Source: CAZMZW01 sp963802275 (lineage in GTDB: Bacteria > Chloroflexota > Anaerolineae > Anaerolineales > Anaerolineaceae). From it: a stretch of 64,000 bases of DNA. Position numbers and translations under genes: made by a program. Below the pieces are notes generated by a model. That model was given only the letters and a program-made list of their open reading frames with translations, had not been told where the DNA came from and searched no databases. Positions 51,780-60,867 of the stretch are shown here, in pieces; position 1 is the first letter of the stretch, and every line of letters starts with the position of its first letter. The stretch lies in assembly GCA_963802275.1 (NCBI GenBank), contig CAWDIB010000006.1, forward strand, positions 248,001-312,000. The letters run 5' to 3'.

Positions 51780-52909
51780 TTACTGCGCGATGCTTTCCAT
51801 ACGCTTCAGCCAGCGGTCGCGCGGATGGCCATCAGTCTGCAACGGGTCTCTTGGCCAGGATGCGTTTGATCTCGGCCAGGATCTCATCCGGGAAGGGCAT
51901 CACCCCGCCCATGCGGCCGTAGAATTCCACCGGCAGTGCTGCCCTTGGCTGCCAGCAGCACATCCTCCAGCATCATGCCGGAGTTCATTTCCACCACCAG
52001 CATGCCTCCACTTGCTCGGCCGCCTCGCGCAGCGGCCTGATTCGGGAAGGGCGACAGGCTGATCGGGCGCAGCAAGCCCGACCGGGATGCCTTCCGCCCG
52101 CGCCGCCCGAACAGCCGAAAGCGCAATGCGCCCGGCTGAGCCAAAGCCCACCACGGCACAGCTTGGCGTCGTCCATGAAATATTCCTTAAAGCGCATTTC
52201 ATTTTTCTCGATCTCCTGCCAGCGGCGCATCAGGCGCAGGTTGGTCTTTTCCTCTTCAGCGGGATCCAGGTAGATGGAGGACAGAATGCGCCGCTTGCGT
52301 CCTTGCTGGCGCCTGAAACCGCCCAGTCGGGATATCCTTTGCGCAGCTTGCAGCATGGGCGGCATTTCCACCGGCTTCCATCATCTGCCCGATGCTGCCG
52401 TCGATCAGCACAATGCCGATGGCGCGGTATTTTTCAACCATATCAAAGATACCGTAAACGGTGTCCACCGTTTCCTGGATGCTGGCAGGCGCCAGCACGA
52501 TGGGGTGATAATCGCCGTGCCCGCCGCCGTGCACCATCTGGTTGTAATCGCCCTGCGAGGGGGCGATGTTGCCCAGCCCCGGTCCGCCGCGCATCACGTC
52601 CACCAGCACCATCGGCACTTCGGTGCCGGCAATGTAGGACAGTCCTTCCATCATCAGGCTGGTGCCCGGGCTGGAGGTGGAGGTCATCACGCGCACGCCG
52701 GCGCAGGCTGCGCCGTACACCATGTTGATGGCGCCCAGCTCGCTTTCCGCCTGCAGAAACGCGCGCCCCAGTTCCGGCATGCGCGCCGACATGTATTCCA
52801 GTAGCTTCGGTTTGCGGGGTGATCGGATATCCAAAGTAAGCCTGCAAGCCCGCGCGCACGGCTGCTTCAGCCGAATGGCCTGGTTGCCTTCCCATAGTTC
52901 TCTTGCCAT
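51780..52909 (-). CDS. 2-oxoacid:ferredoxin oxidoreductase, alpha subunit VorB type (frameshifted)
   Basis: Alpha subunit, about 376 aa after correction, closest in memory to proteins annotated VorB (2-ketoisovalerate type). Recognisable parts across frames are MARELWEGNQAIAEAAVRAG, AYFGYPITPQTE, MTSTSSPGTSLMMEGLSYIA, RGGPGLGNIAPSQGDY, LVVEMNSGMMLEDV and the C-terminal RDRWLKRMESIAQ. AGGAGG lies before the ATG. The enzyme oxidatively decarboxylates a 2-oxoacid with CoA and reduces ferredoxin, a typical anaerobic reaction. Substrate class within the family cannot be settled. Confidence 0.86.
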
Positions 52910-52919
52910 GTGATTCCTC

Positions 52920-53157
52920 CTATGCGCTTTGCAGCGTGTTTTTTCGCGGTAGACGGTGATGGCCGCTTCCGGGCAGACGAGCGCGCAGATGCCGCAGCCG
53001 GTGCAGCCATCCTGTGAACAGATGGGCGGGGTGGAAACCGCGCGGGGTGATGTTGTCCATGATCCAGCGCGATCACGTGCTGCGGGCAGGCTTCAACGCA
53101 CAGCTCGCACGCCTTGCACAGGTTCTCGTCAACGCTGATGGTTCCTTTGACGGGCAT
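52920..53157 (-). CDS. 2-oxoacid:ferredoxin oxidoreductase, delta (2[4Fe-4S]) subunit (frameshifted)
   Basis: A small ferredoxin-like subunit of about 78 aa. The first cluster motif is CKACELCVEACP near the N-terminus; the second, CTGCGICALVCP, is in another frame after about 40 residues. Shifts lie near 53060, 53020 and in the A run near 52940. GAGGAG precedes the ATG at 53157. It is the first gene of the operon (delta-alpha-beta-gamma) and passes electrons to ferredoxin. Confidence 0.85.
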
Positions 53158-53298
53158 GTTCTTTTCTCCTCAATAGGATTGTTTGAAAATGGTCGTGCAG
53201 GTAGATTATACCTTGCCCGTTTCTGAATAAAAATTGTAAAAAGTCACCTTTGCATTGGCAGAACGGGAAATTATGACTTTTGATGATGCAGGTGGTTC

Positions 53299-54522
53299 TT
53301 ATTCCCTCGCCCACTCCACGATCAGGCTTTCTCCCTGTCCCACTCCCACGCACAGCGTCGCCAGCCCGTAAAACGGATGACCGACTTCCCTTTCAGCAGT
53401 CCTGCGCTTCATCTCGTGCAGCAGCGTGGTCAGGATGCGCGCCCCCGAGCAGCCCAATGGATGGCCCAGGGCAACCGCACCCCCGTTGACATTGACCATC
53501 TCCTCGTTCAGCTTCAACTCCCTCATCACCGCCAATGCCTGCGCCGCGAATGCCTCGTTCAGTTCCACCAGGCCAATATCTGTCATGCCCAGCCCGGCTT
53601 GCTTCAGTACCTTTTGCGTGGCTGGCACAGGTCCCAGCCCCATCATGCGCGGGTCCACCCCCGCCGCAGCAGAGGTAACCACCCTCGCCAGCGATTTGAG
53701 CTTGTGCTTGGCTGCAAATTCTGCGCTGGTCACCAGCAGCGCCGCCGCACCATCATTCATTCCAGACGAATTGCCAGCCGTTACCGTTCCCCCCTCGCGA
53801 AAAGCCGGCTTGAGCGCTGCCAGCGCTTCCAGGCTGGTATCCCTGCGCGGCCTCTCATCCGTATCGATAATCAGCTCGCCCTTTTTCTGCTGGATGTGCA
53901 CCGGCACGATTTCATCCCTGAAGCGGCCTTCATCAATCGCCGCTATGGCACGCTGATGGCTGTGTAAGGCAAACCTGTCCTGATCCTCGCGGCAAATCTT
54001 GTATTTTTCCGCAATATTTTCCGCGGTCTCGCCCAGGGAAATGGTATATCCTTTTTCGGTTAGGCGCGGATTGGGATAGCGCCAGCCCAGCGCGGTATCC
54101 CACGCCGTTTGGTTGCCGAACGGGAAACCCTTCTCCGCCTTGGGAAGCGAGTAGGGCGCGCGTGACATGCTCTCCACCCCGCCCGCCAGCACCGCCTGCA
54201 GCTCGCCGCTCTTGATGCCGCGCGCCGCCTGGCTGACCGCGCTCAGCCCCGAGGCGCACAGCCGGTTGACCGTTAATCCGCTCGTTTCCACCGCCAGACC
54301 CGCCAGCAGAACAGCCATGCGCGCCATATCCCGGTTGTCCTCGCCCGCCTGGTTGGCGCAGCCCAGTATGACTTCATCGATCGCGTCCATCGGCAGCTGG
54401 TTGCGCTCCATCAGCGCCTTCAACACCAACGCCGCCAGGTCGTCCGGCCGCACCGACGCCAGCCCGCCCCCCAGACTGCCGATCGGCGTGCGCACCGCGT
54501 CAATGATCAGTGCTTCACTCAT
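53299..54522 (-). CDS. acetyl-CoA acyltransferase (thiolase)
   Basis: A 407-aa thiolase. The acyl-accepting cysteine lies in VNRLCASGLSAV, the other active-site parts are NVNGGAVALGHPLGCSGAR (His) and CVGVGQG (second Cys). The ATG at 54522 is chosen because GAGGAG lies 8 nt upstream; a longer open frame to 54645 runs into the intergenic repeats. The family covers beta-ketothiolases of fatty-acid, butanoyl-CoA and beta-ketoadipyl-CoA metabolism. It follows in the same direction as the 2-oxoacid oxidoreductase, which also makes acyl-CoA, so a shared role is plausible. Confidence 0.93.
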   Translation of the reverse strand: MSEALIIDAVRTPIGSLGGGLASVRPDDLAALVLKALMERNQLPMDAIDEVILGCANQAGEDNRDMARMAVLLAGLAVETSGLTVNRLCASGLSAVSQAARGIKSGELQAVLAGGVESMSRAPYSLPKAEKGFPFGNQTAWDTALGWRYPNPRLTEKGYTISLGETAENIAEKYKICREDQDRFALHSHQRAIAAIDEGRFRDEIVPVHIQQKKGELIIDTDERPRRDTSLEALAALKPAFREGGTVTAGNSSGMNDGAAALLVTSAEFAAKHKLKSLARVVTSAAAGVDPRMMGLGPVPATQKVLKQAGLGMTDIGLVELNEAFAAQALAVMRELKLNEEMVNVNGGAVALGHPLGCSGARILTTLLHEMKRRTAEREVGHPFYGLATLCVGVGQGESLIVEWARE

Positions 54523-54563
54523 ATGGATACTCCTCAAAAAATTGTAGCACATCCACTCCAGTG

Positions 54564-54961
54564 CCCCGTATTTGCGAGCCAGCCTTCGGCTGGCGTGGCA
54601 ATCTCCCGAAACATCCGCGAGGTGGTCTTTGCGACGTGGCCTCATTCCCTTTCTTGATTCAGGCGGCGTCCCCGCCGCCGCCCCGTAATTGCGAGTCTCA
54701 CGTTCATAGTTAGGCGTGGCAATCTCACACTATCTCGTCGATGACGCAGATTGCCACGTCGAAGCGTTCTGCATGCGCAGAACGCGGAGATACCCGTGCC
54801 GGGTAGCCTCAAGCTACCCAGGCACAGGGCAATACCGCTCAGATGCAGGGCATGAGTCCTGCGGGACTCCTGGCAATTGCGCGTCGTAAGTGCGCGGCAA
54901 TCCCTCTTCTCCTCTCCCTTGATGGGAGAGGGCAGCCGCAGGGCGGGTTTTCCAACCCGCC
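54564..54961. repeat. palindrome-rich intergenic repeat array, left copy
   Basis: The 560-nt space between the thiolase and the next gene has no open frame of note but at least five perfect hairpins: gccagcc/ggctggc (54578-54594), gcgttctgc/gcagaacgc (54764-54785), gggtagc/gctaccc (54801-54819), cctctccc/gggagagg (54911-54931) and ggcgggtt/aacccgcc (54942-54961). CCCCGTA-TTGCGAG occurs twice (54564 and 54681). Three modules of this array recur on the right side of the next gene in the same order and orientation. Confidence 0.8.
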
Positions 54962-55018
54962 GAATTTTCAGGCACAGGGCACGCCGCTTCGCGCTTATTA
55001 CTCTACCATCGTGAACGA

Positions 55019-55046
55019 TTGTATTTTTTATCCAGCGCTGTATACT
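55019..55046 (+). promoter_or_regulatory. promoter of the helical-protein gene
   Basis: TTGTAT (55019-55024), 16-nt spacer, TATACT (55041-55046), 36 nt before the ATG, with AGGAG in between. Confidence 0.65.
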
Positions 55047-55081
55047 TTATACAGATTAAATGGAAATGCAGGAGACTTAAG

Positions 55082-57184
55082 ATGGCAACCGATAAAAACC
55101 CCGATATCTTGAAAAAAGTGGATGAACTGCTGGCCGGTAATGAGCTGCAGGAGCAGGCGCGCGCGGTATTGCTGCTGCGTCTGTGCCAGTTCGCCCTCAG
55201 CTTCGCCCCGCACCTGGTGGAGCATTACTGGCAGGTCCTGCAGCCGCTGCAAAAGCAGCTGCCGCCCGAAGCCCAGCCCGAACTGAAGACCCTCACCGCC
55301 ACGCTGGAGGAATCCTCTTCAGTCGGCGCCAAGGGCTTCACCGCCGAGATGCTCGCCCTGGTGCAATCCGCCCGCAAGCAGTCCAGCCCGGAGGCCGTCA
55401 AACGCGGCCTGCTCGAGGTCGAGGAAAAAATGCGCAAGCACTTCCTCCCCTTTGGCAAGGGGCCGGTTTGGGTGGCGCTGGTGGAAGCCTGGCTGCCGCT
55501 CGACCGCTCGGAGGCCATCCGCCGCCTGAAGAACGTTTCCGCCGACCTGCAGACCGGCACCCTCACCCGCATGAACCAGGCCAAGCTGCTCAGCCAGGCG
55601 GAGTGGGAATTGGCTGCCGCTGAAATGGGCGCCAGCCGCCTCATGCCGGTCATCCACAAGATCCTTGAAGATAACAACCAGACCCTCACCCTGCCGGCCG
55701 GGCTGCTCAAGCAGGTGGGCGTCAGCCTGCGCGGACTGATGGAAACCCGCATGCAGGCCAACCAACCGGGTGAAAGCGTGACCCAGATGCGCCTCTATGC
55801 CCGCCTGTTGGCGCTGCACGATTCCGGCCCCAACGCCGCCCTCATCCCCGAGCTGCTGGAAGGTCTTTATGAACTGATCGTCAAGGGTGGCTGGCTGGAA
55901 CTGAAATGGCTGGAGCGCTTTGACCTGACCGACCTGTTCTTCGCCCTGGGCGTCCAGCTCAAACCATCCCCGGAGGCGGTCTTCAATCCTGCCCTGCGCG
56001 AGCGCTTGATAGCCAAGACGCCCCGCGCACATGCTCAATTTCTTCCACGCCCAGTGGGCGGGTCACCTGACGGATGCCGCCCGTGCGGAAAAGGATTATG
56101 CCGACCTGATGTCGCGCACCGCCTCTGACCCAAAGGCCGAGGCCTGGTACCTGGTCAAGCTCGTACGGCGCGGCTTCGGCGAGAAGGCCTTTGCCCTGGC
56201 TGACAAGTCGCCGCGTGCCAGTGAGCTGCTGCCCCGCCTGCGCCGCGCCTTGATCTGCAGCCATCCCGAGTCACTTGGCAAAATGGTTAAGGAAGCCGAC
56301 ATGGCCGGCGATGTCATCGGCGAGTTCCTCGTGCAGGGCAGCCCGCAAAAGCGCGCCGCCTACCTGAAAAAGGTCACCCATGAAGGTGCTCAGCCGGTGC
56401 CGGGTGCCATGTGGGCCGGGGCTGGCACGGATGACAACCAGGAGGGCGTGCGCGGTTTCTGGAAGGAGCTGTTTGCCGCCCGCAAGACCACCGACGAGGT
56501 CGTCAAGGAGTACCTGCGCCGCAATCCTTTGTATTCTTCCTATCAAACCAACCTGCGCAAGGAGGACCAGTTCGCCGAGGTGCTGCGCATCAATGCCTGC
56601 GGCGATTACCGCTTCCAGGAGGTGGATACCGCCCTGCTGCAGGCCTTGTGCGCCTGGGGCGATGAGAAGCCCGAACAGGTCAAGTCCGTCCTGCAGGCCA
56701 TGTGGAACGCCATCCGCCCGGATGACAACATCCTCATGATCGACTGGCTGCGCAACGCCCTCCTCGGCCGCTGCGTCAACATCTTCTCCGCCGATGTGAA
56801 CGTGATGACCCAGGATTACCTGGCCTGGCTGAAGGCCGAGCTGGTCAACAAGGGCCGCCAGTGGCAGATCGGCAAGCAGATCATCACCCTCAAATACCCC
56901 GCCACCTCGCTGCTGCAGTTCTGCGTCATCGGCGCCGGCAACATCAGCGCCATCTCGCCCCAGCGCAAGGACGACCTGCTCGTCAACGGCCTGCAAAACT
57001 ACGAGGCCACCCCCGCCCTGGTGGAGGCCGCCGCCCAGCTTTACAACGCCGGCAAGGAGCCCCTCAACCTGACAGCCCGGTGGCGCTCAAGCCCAACCTG
57101 GTCGCTTCCTGGCAGATCGGCATCATCAAGAATGCCCTGCTGGCCATCCTGCAGGCCATGCTGCTCAAGCCGGCCGGCAAATAG
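55082..57184 (+). CDS. large helical protein of unknown function, two compensating frameshifts
   Basis: About 700 aa, Leu/Ala/Glu-rich and almost entirely helical, with no signal peptide, membrane segment or recognised motif. Its pattern of paired amphipathic helices is like an alpha-solenoid. Frame 1 runs to about 56025 (ALRERLIAKTP), frame 2 from MLNFFHAQWAGHLTDAARA to about 57070, and frame 1 returns as SPVALKPNLVASWQIGIIKN. One inserted and one lost base restore 701 codons exactly. AGGAG and a promoter precede the ATG. GC content is very high. The gene is bracketed by two copies of a palindromic intergenic repeat. I do not recognise the family. Confidence 0.72.
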
Positions 57185-57187
57185 CCA

Positions 57188-57362
57188 CCCCGTACTTGCG
57201 ATCGCGCAGCATCCCTTGGGGGGCGTCGCATTCTCCGAGAAGCGCCCATGGCGCGACGACGCGGTCTTATCTTGATATCAGGCGGCGCCCCCGCCGCCGT
57301 TCTATTATTTCTATTGCGCGGTAATCCACCATCTTCTCCTCTCCCTTGATGGGAGAGGGCAG
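57188..57362. repeat. palindrome-rich intergenic repeat array, right copy
   Basis: Three modules match the left copy in order: CCCCGTA-TTGCGA (57188-57201), tcttgat-tcaggcggcg plus cccgccgccg (57270-57299), and a 30-nt identical stretch (54906-54935 equals 57333-57362) around cctctcccttgatgggagagg. They are direct repeats about 2.4-2.6 kb apart, flanking one gene. Confidence 0.82.
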
Positions 57363-57425
57363 GGGTGAGGGTGAAGCCAAACCGCCCTTGCGTGGGGATC
57401 TCCGATTACCCCACCTTTTTATGTT

Positions 57426-57499
57426 GTCATTCTGAGCCCGCCGCGGGCGAAGAATCCCCCGGATGCATAAGAAGATCCTTCACTTCGCTCAAGGATGAC
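57426..57499. repeat. MITE-like inverted-repeat element
   Basis: A 74-nt unit begins GTCATTCTGAGC and ends GCTCAAGGATGAC, imperfect terminal inverted repeats of 12-13 nt, with gaagaatc and gaagatcc inside. Similar GTCATTCTGAG elements are common intergenic repeats in many bacteria. No coding capacity. The rest of 57185-57593 holds no gene. Confidence 0.6.
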
Positions 57500-57593
57500 G
57501 AACGCATTTGCTAAACCCGACAAAACCCGACACTTTTAAAAAATGTTCAAAAAGGGGATTCGTTCCTGCTGAAACAAACCCTTTGTAGTTTTA

Positions 57594-58520
57594 CTATTTA
57601 ATTTGAATCAGACTTTTTAGCCCAATGATGAATTTCTTAACATCATCCGGGCTCATCGATCGCCAACCTTCGGGTCCAATCGCGTTGTGGACTTGTGTTT
57701 CAATGACCGAAAAATATTCGGTAAATACTTCGTTACCTATATAAGCCTTAATTGGTTTTTTATTGGTAAAGACTGTGAAAAGCATCCTGGTGTGGTCTTG
57801 ATCTGGAGCATACATGATGCAGCGCTTATAAAGCCGAAAATGCAAGCCGAGAGACTTTGCTGTTTCTAGGATTTTCTGAAATTCATCTCCAATCCCATTT
57901 TCCTTGGCCATGGTGTGTAATTCTTCTATTGTTTTGCCAGTTTTCTTTGTAGGCTGTTTGGAAATCCCTTCAATGGCGGTCATTTCGCGCACAAGTATTT
58001 GATGCTCGTTATCCAATTTTAAAACTTTCCCAAAAGTCACATTTGAAATGGGTATTTGAACTTTCTTGCCCATGAATTCAATTAAATTGTCCAATTCTTC
58101 CAAGCGGTGCGTGCCAACCGACACCATCAGCATTTCCCGCTCTTTCATTTGATCTTGGACATCAATGCCACGCAAGTCCAACATTTTGCGCAGGTTCGTC
58201 CCTTTCGATTCTAAGAAGGAATCAATTTTAGACTCCAATTCTGGTAATGGCATTTTGTCAATTTGGGCGGCATAAAATAGGGCTTGGGTGATGACCGTTG
58301 CATCCAGTGCACCTGCCTTGATCTCAATTACCACCCACCGACCCTGGGGATCAAGCGCCAGCAGGTCCAGCCTGCCGCCCGGCATTTTCATTTGCTGGCA
58401 GATGATCTCCAGCCCGCCGGGCAGCATTTGCGGGTCGTTCTTGATCCATTCCTCCAAACGCTTTTCCAGCTCAATTTCGCTTTCATTTACCTTGACGGTT
58501 TTTGTTCTTTTATTCCCCAA
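57594..58520 (-). CDS. NucS-like nuclease-domain (DUF91) protein
   Basis: A 308-aa protein. The N-terminal 120 residues resemble the nuclease domain of NucS/DUF91: an ELEKRLEEWIKNDPQMLPGGL start and the PD-(D/E)XK-type core RLDLLALDPQGRWVVIEIKAG with Asp, Glu and Lys in place. The remaining 190 residues have no recognised motif. No DNA-repair operon surrounds it, but a broken conserved gene and a restriction-modification scar lie 0.3-2 kb away. It could act on DNA in repair or defence. Confidence 0.78.
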   Translation of the reverse strand: MGNKRTKTVKVNESEIELEKRLEEWIKNDPQMLPGGLEIICQQMKMPGGRLDLLALDPQGRWVVIEIKAGALDATVITQALFYAAQIDKMPLPELESKIDSFLESKGTNLRKMLDLRGIDVQDQMKEREMLMVSVGTHRLEELDNLIEFMGKKVQIPISNVTFGKVLKLDNEHQILVREMTAIEGISKQPTKKTGKTIEELHTMAKENGIGDEFQKILETAKSLGLHFRLYKRCIMYAPDQDHTRMLFTVFTNKKPIKAYIGNEVFTEYFSVIETQVHNAIGPEGWRSMSPDDVKKFIIGLKSLIQIK

Positions 58521-58780
58521 ATCCCGAATTTTCCCATTTCAATGCCTCTTTTAATAATTATTCTATCCGATGCTTAATTTAATCAATTTCAATTCATGCA
58601 TACTATTCCAGGGGTTTAATGTGTATGACCCTGACCTATTATCAAGATAATTCGTTCCTTAGCCGACGAACTGGAAACTAATCTACAATGATAAATACTT
58701 TGCAGCATCGCCTACTTGCTCCCACCTCTTTTGATGTAATTCTAAAAAGGTTTATTGCTTCCAAAACATACCAAAGATTA

Positions 58781-59475
58781 TCATTGGTATAACTGTTCAA
58801 ACATCAATTTCCCAATTCTTTCCGAATATTGGTTCCCCCCGCACTGCATTCGGGTGAATGAAACAATAAAAGATATTGCATCTCGTATTCCCATATGGAT
58901 ATATTTATCGCGATAAATAATCATTTGGTTTGTTCTATCTAGCTTCATACCGGCAACTTGTGACCAAATATTCAGGTATTGCGGTATCGTTCCATACATT
59001 AGGATGGAAATCGGTTTATGAGCATTGATCATACTATTTCGTTTGCTTATTCGCATTTCTATCACCGATTTTTGGTCCACATCTCCCTGGATTTTAGAAT
59101 GGAAATATCTGACCATTGGTTATAAAACCATTCACCTGCTGATGGGGATGTCAAGGGAAATATTTCCAATAAGCAATTATCAGTATCACTCCGACCCCAC
59201 CGGTTTGCCTGAAAGCGTTTTACTTCTTGTACACTGACATCCGATCGGCCATTAATCATGACAAGGTGAGATCGAATGAGTTTTGTCCAGGTGGGCTGAA
59301 TTTTAATCCCCCCCTCAAAAAACCTCTCGAAATTATTGCCAGGTATCCCTGAATGGTAAGAAAAATATCGGCTACGATAGGGCTACCAAGATCATGCCAA
59401 GATTTTAGGCGAAGTGACCTACTTTCTTGTTGTTGGATTCCCTCCTCCCTCTCAATGCCAATGTACCAATGCTTG
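58781..59475 (-). pseudogene. conserved protein gene broken by frameshifts (possibly uracil-DNA-glycosylase-like)
   Basis: Three minus-strand frames join into one protein of about 230 aa: IGIEREEGIQQQESRSLRL and VADIFLTIQGYLAIISRGF, then TWTKLIRSHLVMINGRSDVS with CLLEIFPLTSPSAGEWFYNQ, then KIQGDVDQKSVIEMRISKRN and ISILMYGTIPQYLNIWSQV to the stop at 58781. The EIFPL-PSP and hydrophobic YG segments recall uncharacterised proteins with a uracil-DNA-glycosylase-like fold, but this is a weak impression. No start codon is clear. The intervals 58521-58780 and 59476-59636 hold nothing that I recognise. Confidence 0.5.
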
Positions 59476-59636
59476 GATTAAGATTTCCAAGTCCCCAGAA
59501 ATTATTTAAGATTCGATATGAGTAACTGAAAATTTTGCTAGCATTAATTTCACGTTTGTATTAAGTCTATAAAATGGAAATTATTTTGTAATAATGCTAT
59601 GATAATAGCGTGTGTATTTTTATGGGAGGCAAAAAA

Positions 59637-60213
59637 ATGAGGGAAGAATTAGATATCGTATTCCACGAATACAAGACAATTTTTGAACTGCGTCAACGGT
59701 GCATAAAAAATATTGAAGACAACATGAGAACTTATTTGATATTTGTCGGATTTATTGCTACGGCTTTTTCTTTCAATCGACAAATCAAGAAAACATAACT
59801 TATTCAATTTTCATATTCACTGTTTGTTTACTTGTTGGATTTATCATCTATGCGATGACTGTACAAACTCAAATCACCTTTACTGTTTATACTAGACAAT
59901 TGTAAATCAAACAAGATTGTACTTTAAGGATAAATATAGAAATTTAGGAAAATATATATTATTACCCACGAGGAAAACCATCCGAAATTTGATAGCGTAG
60001 GAATATTGGAGAAAAAATTTTCTCAGACTAGTGTATTGAAAATTATTCAAATAATTGATAGCATTGCTGCCTTTTTCCTCCCATCAACAATATTAAGTTT
60101 TTATTTCATTGGCACACAGCTTTCTTTTTTCTAAATTACTTTTTCTTATTTATTTCAGTTATTTTCTCAGTGCTGATCTATTTTGCGCATTCCGAGATTA
60201 ATGTCGATCTGTA
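59637..60213 (+). pseudogene. small membrane protein gene with several frameshifts
   Basis: GGGAGG precedes an ATG at 59637 (MREELDIVFHEYKTIFELRQ). A first membrane helix (TYLIFVGFIATAFSF) is followed by a shift to ENITYSIFIFTVCLLVGFII, another to VNQTRLYFKDKYRNLGKY, then HPKFDSVGILEKKFSQTS with SIAAFFLPSTILSFYFIGTQ, and finally NYFFLFISVIFSVLIYFAHS up to a TAA at 60211-60213. Joined, it is about 190 aa with four membrane helices. AT-rich, family unknown. Frame breaks lie in A/T runs, so errors are as likely as decay. Confidence 0.5.
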
Positions 60214-60268
60214 AGGATGCTAAAAAAAGATATGGTGAATAGAAATAAATTAGCAAATCAGGACGACA

Positions 60269-60635
60269 ATGCCCCCACTAACCCCCCAGGAAAAACAGGA
60301 CATCCTGCGCTACCTTGACGCCGGCAAGCCCCTGCCCGGACAAGTACCGCTTCCTGCTCTTTGGGGCAAGCGCCAGGTCGAGCTGGTCTGGAACGGCAAG
60401 CCAGCGAGGTCGACCAACATCGTCCTGCCCTTCCAGGTCATCGAGCAGGTGGACGAACCCCGCTCGGAAAAGGATGTGCCGCTCAAGATGGAACGCCTGT
60501 GCGAGTGGTGCGTGGATGTGAATGCCGTGCAGGCCCAGGTGAAATTTGATTATGTGTTCGTGGATGAGGAGGGTTAAAAAGAACAAGGTTAATTCGTTCA
60601 GAGAGCTTATATCCAGTTTCACCGATTACAGGTAA
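60269..60635 (+). pseudogene. type III restriction-modification scar: mod start fused to res end
   Basis: The first part, read across two small frame breaks, is LTPQEKQDILRYLDAGKPLP, DKYRFLLFG, RQVELVWNGK and NIVLPFQVIEQVDEPRSEKD, the usual N-terminus of type III/adenine-specific DNA methyltransferases (Mod). It runs straight into RLCEWCVDVNAVQAQVKFDY VFVDEEG and, after a one-base shift, FKKNKVNSFRELISSFTDYR and a stop at 60633-60635, which looks like the C-terminus of the Res subunit. About 6 kb of an ordinary mod-res locus would be missing between. What remains cannot encode either enzyme. This reading rests on family memory. Confidence 0.6.
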
Positions 60636-60804
60636 TACGAAACAGCTTAAAAATCCGAGGACTTTTTTTATTTAGAAATCATTATGATTTGATTGAGGAA
60701 AAACCAAAACGCCATTCACCAAAGAAAATTTATTTCATGGACTTGGATACCGGACGTCTGATTTTTAAGGAGACAGGCGGAATGATGCAATGTTCAAAAA
60801 TTAC

Positions 60805-60833
60805 TTGACTAACAATATGTAAATAGATAAAAT
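60805..60833 (+). promoter_or_regulatory. promoter of the LacI-family gene
   Basis: TTGACT (60805-60810), 17-nt spacer, TAAAAT (60828-60833). The rest of 60636-60867 holds no gene. Confidence 0.82.
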
Positions 60834-60844
60834 ATTGCATCGTC

Positions 60845-60861
60845 TACGTAAACGTTTAAAC
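60845..60861 (+). promoter_or_regulatory. LacI-type operator in the lacI leader
   Basis: TACGTAAACGTTTAAAC contains the perfect palindrome TAAACGTTTA (60849-60858) with the central CG typical of LacI-family operators, just after the predicted transcription start. It shares ACGTAAAC with two sites upstream of the BMP lipoprotein gene. Confidence 0.65.
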
Positions 60862-60867
60862 AAATAT

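Noticed and set aside
50426..53157. Programmed frameshifting in the oxidoreductase operon
   Set aside because: Too many breaks at unrelated sequences, with no slippery site or following hairpin.
54564..54961. CRISPR array
   Set aside because: The repeats are different palindromes at irregular spacing; no uniform repeat-spacer pattern and no cas genes.
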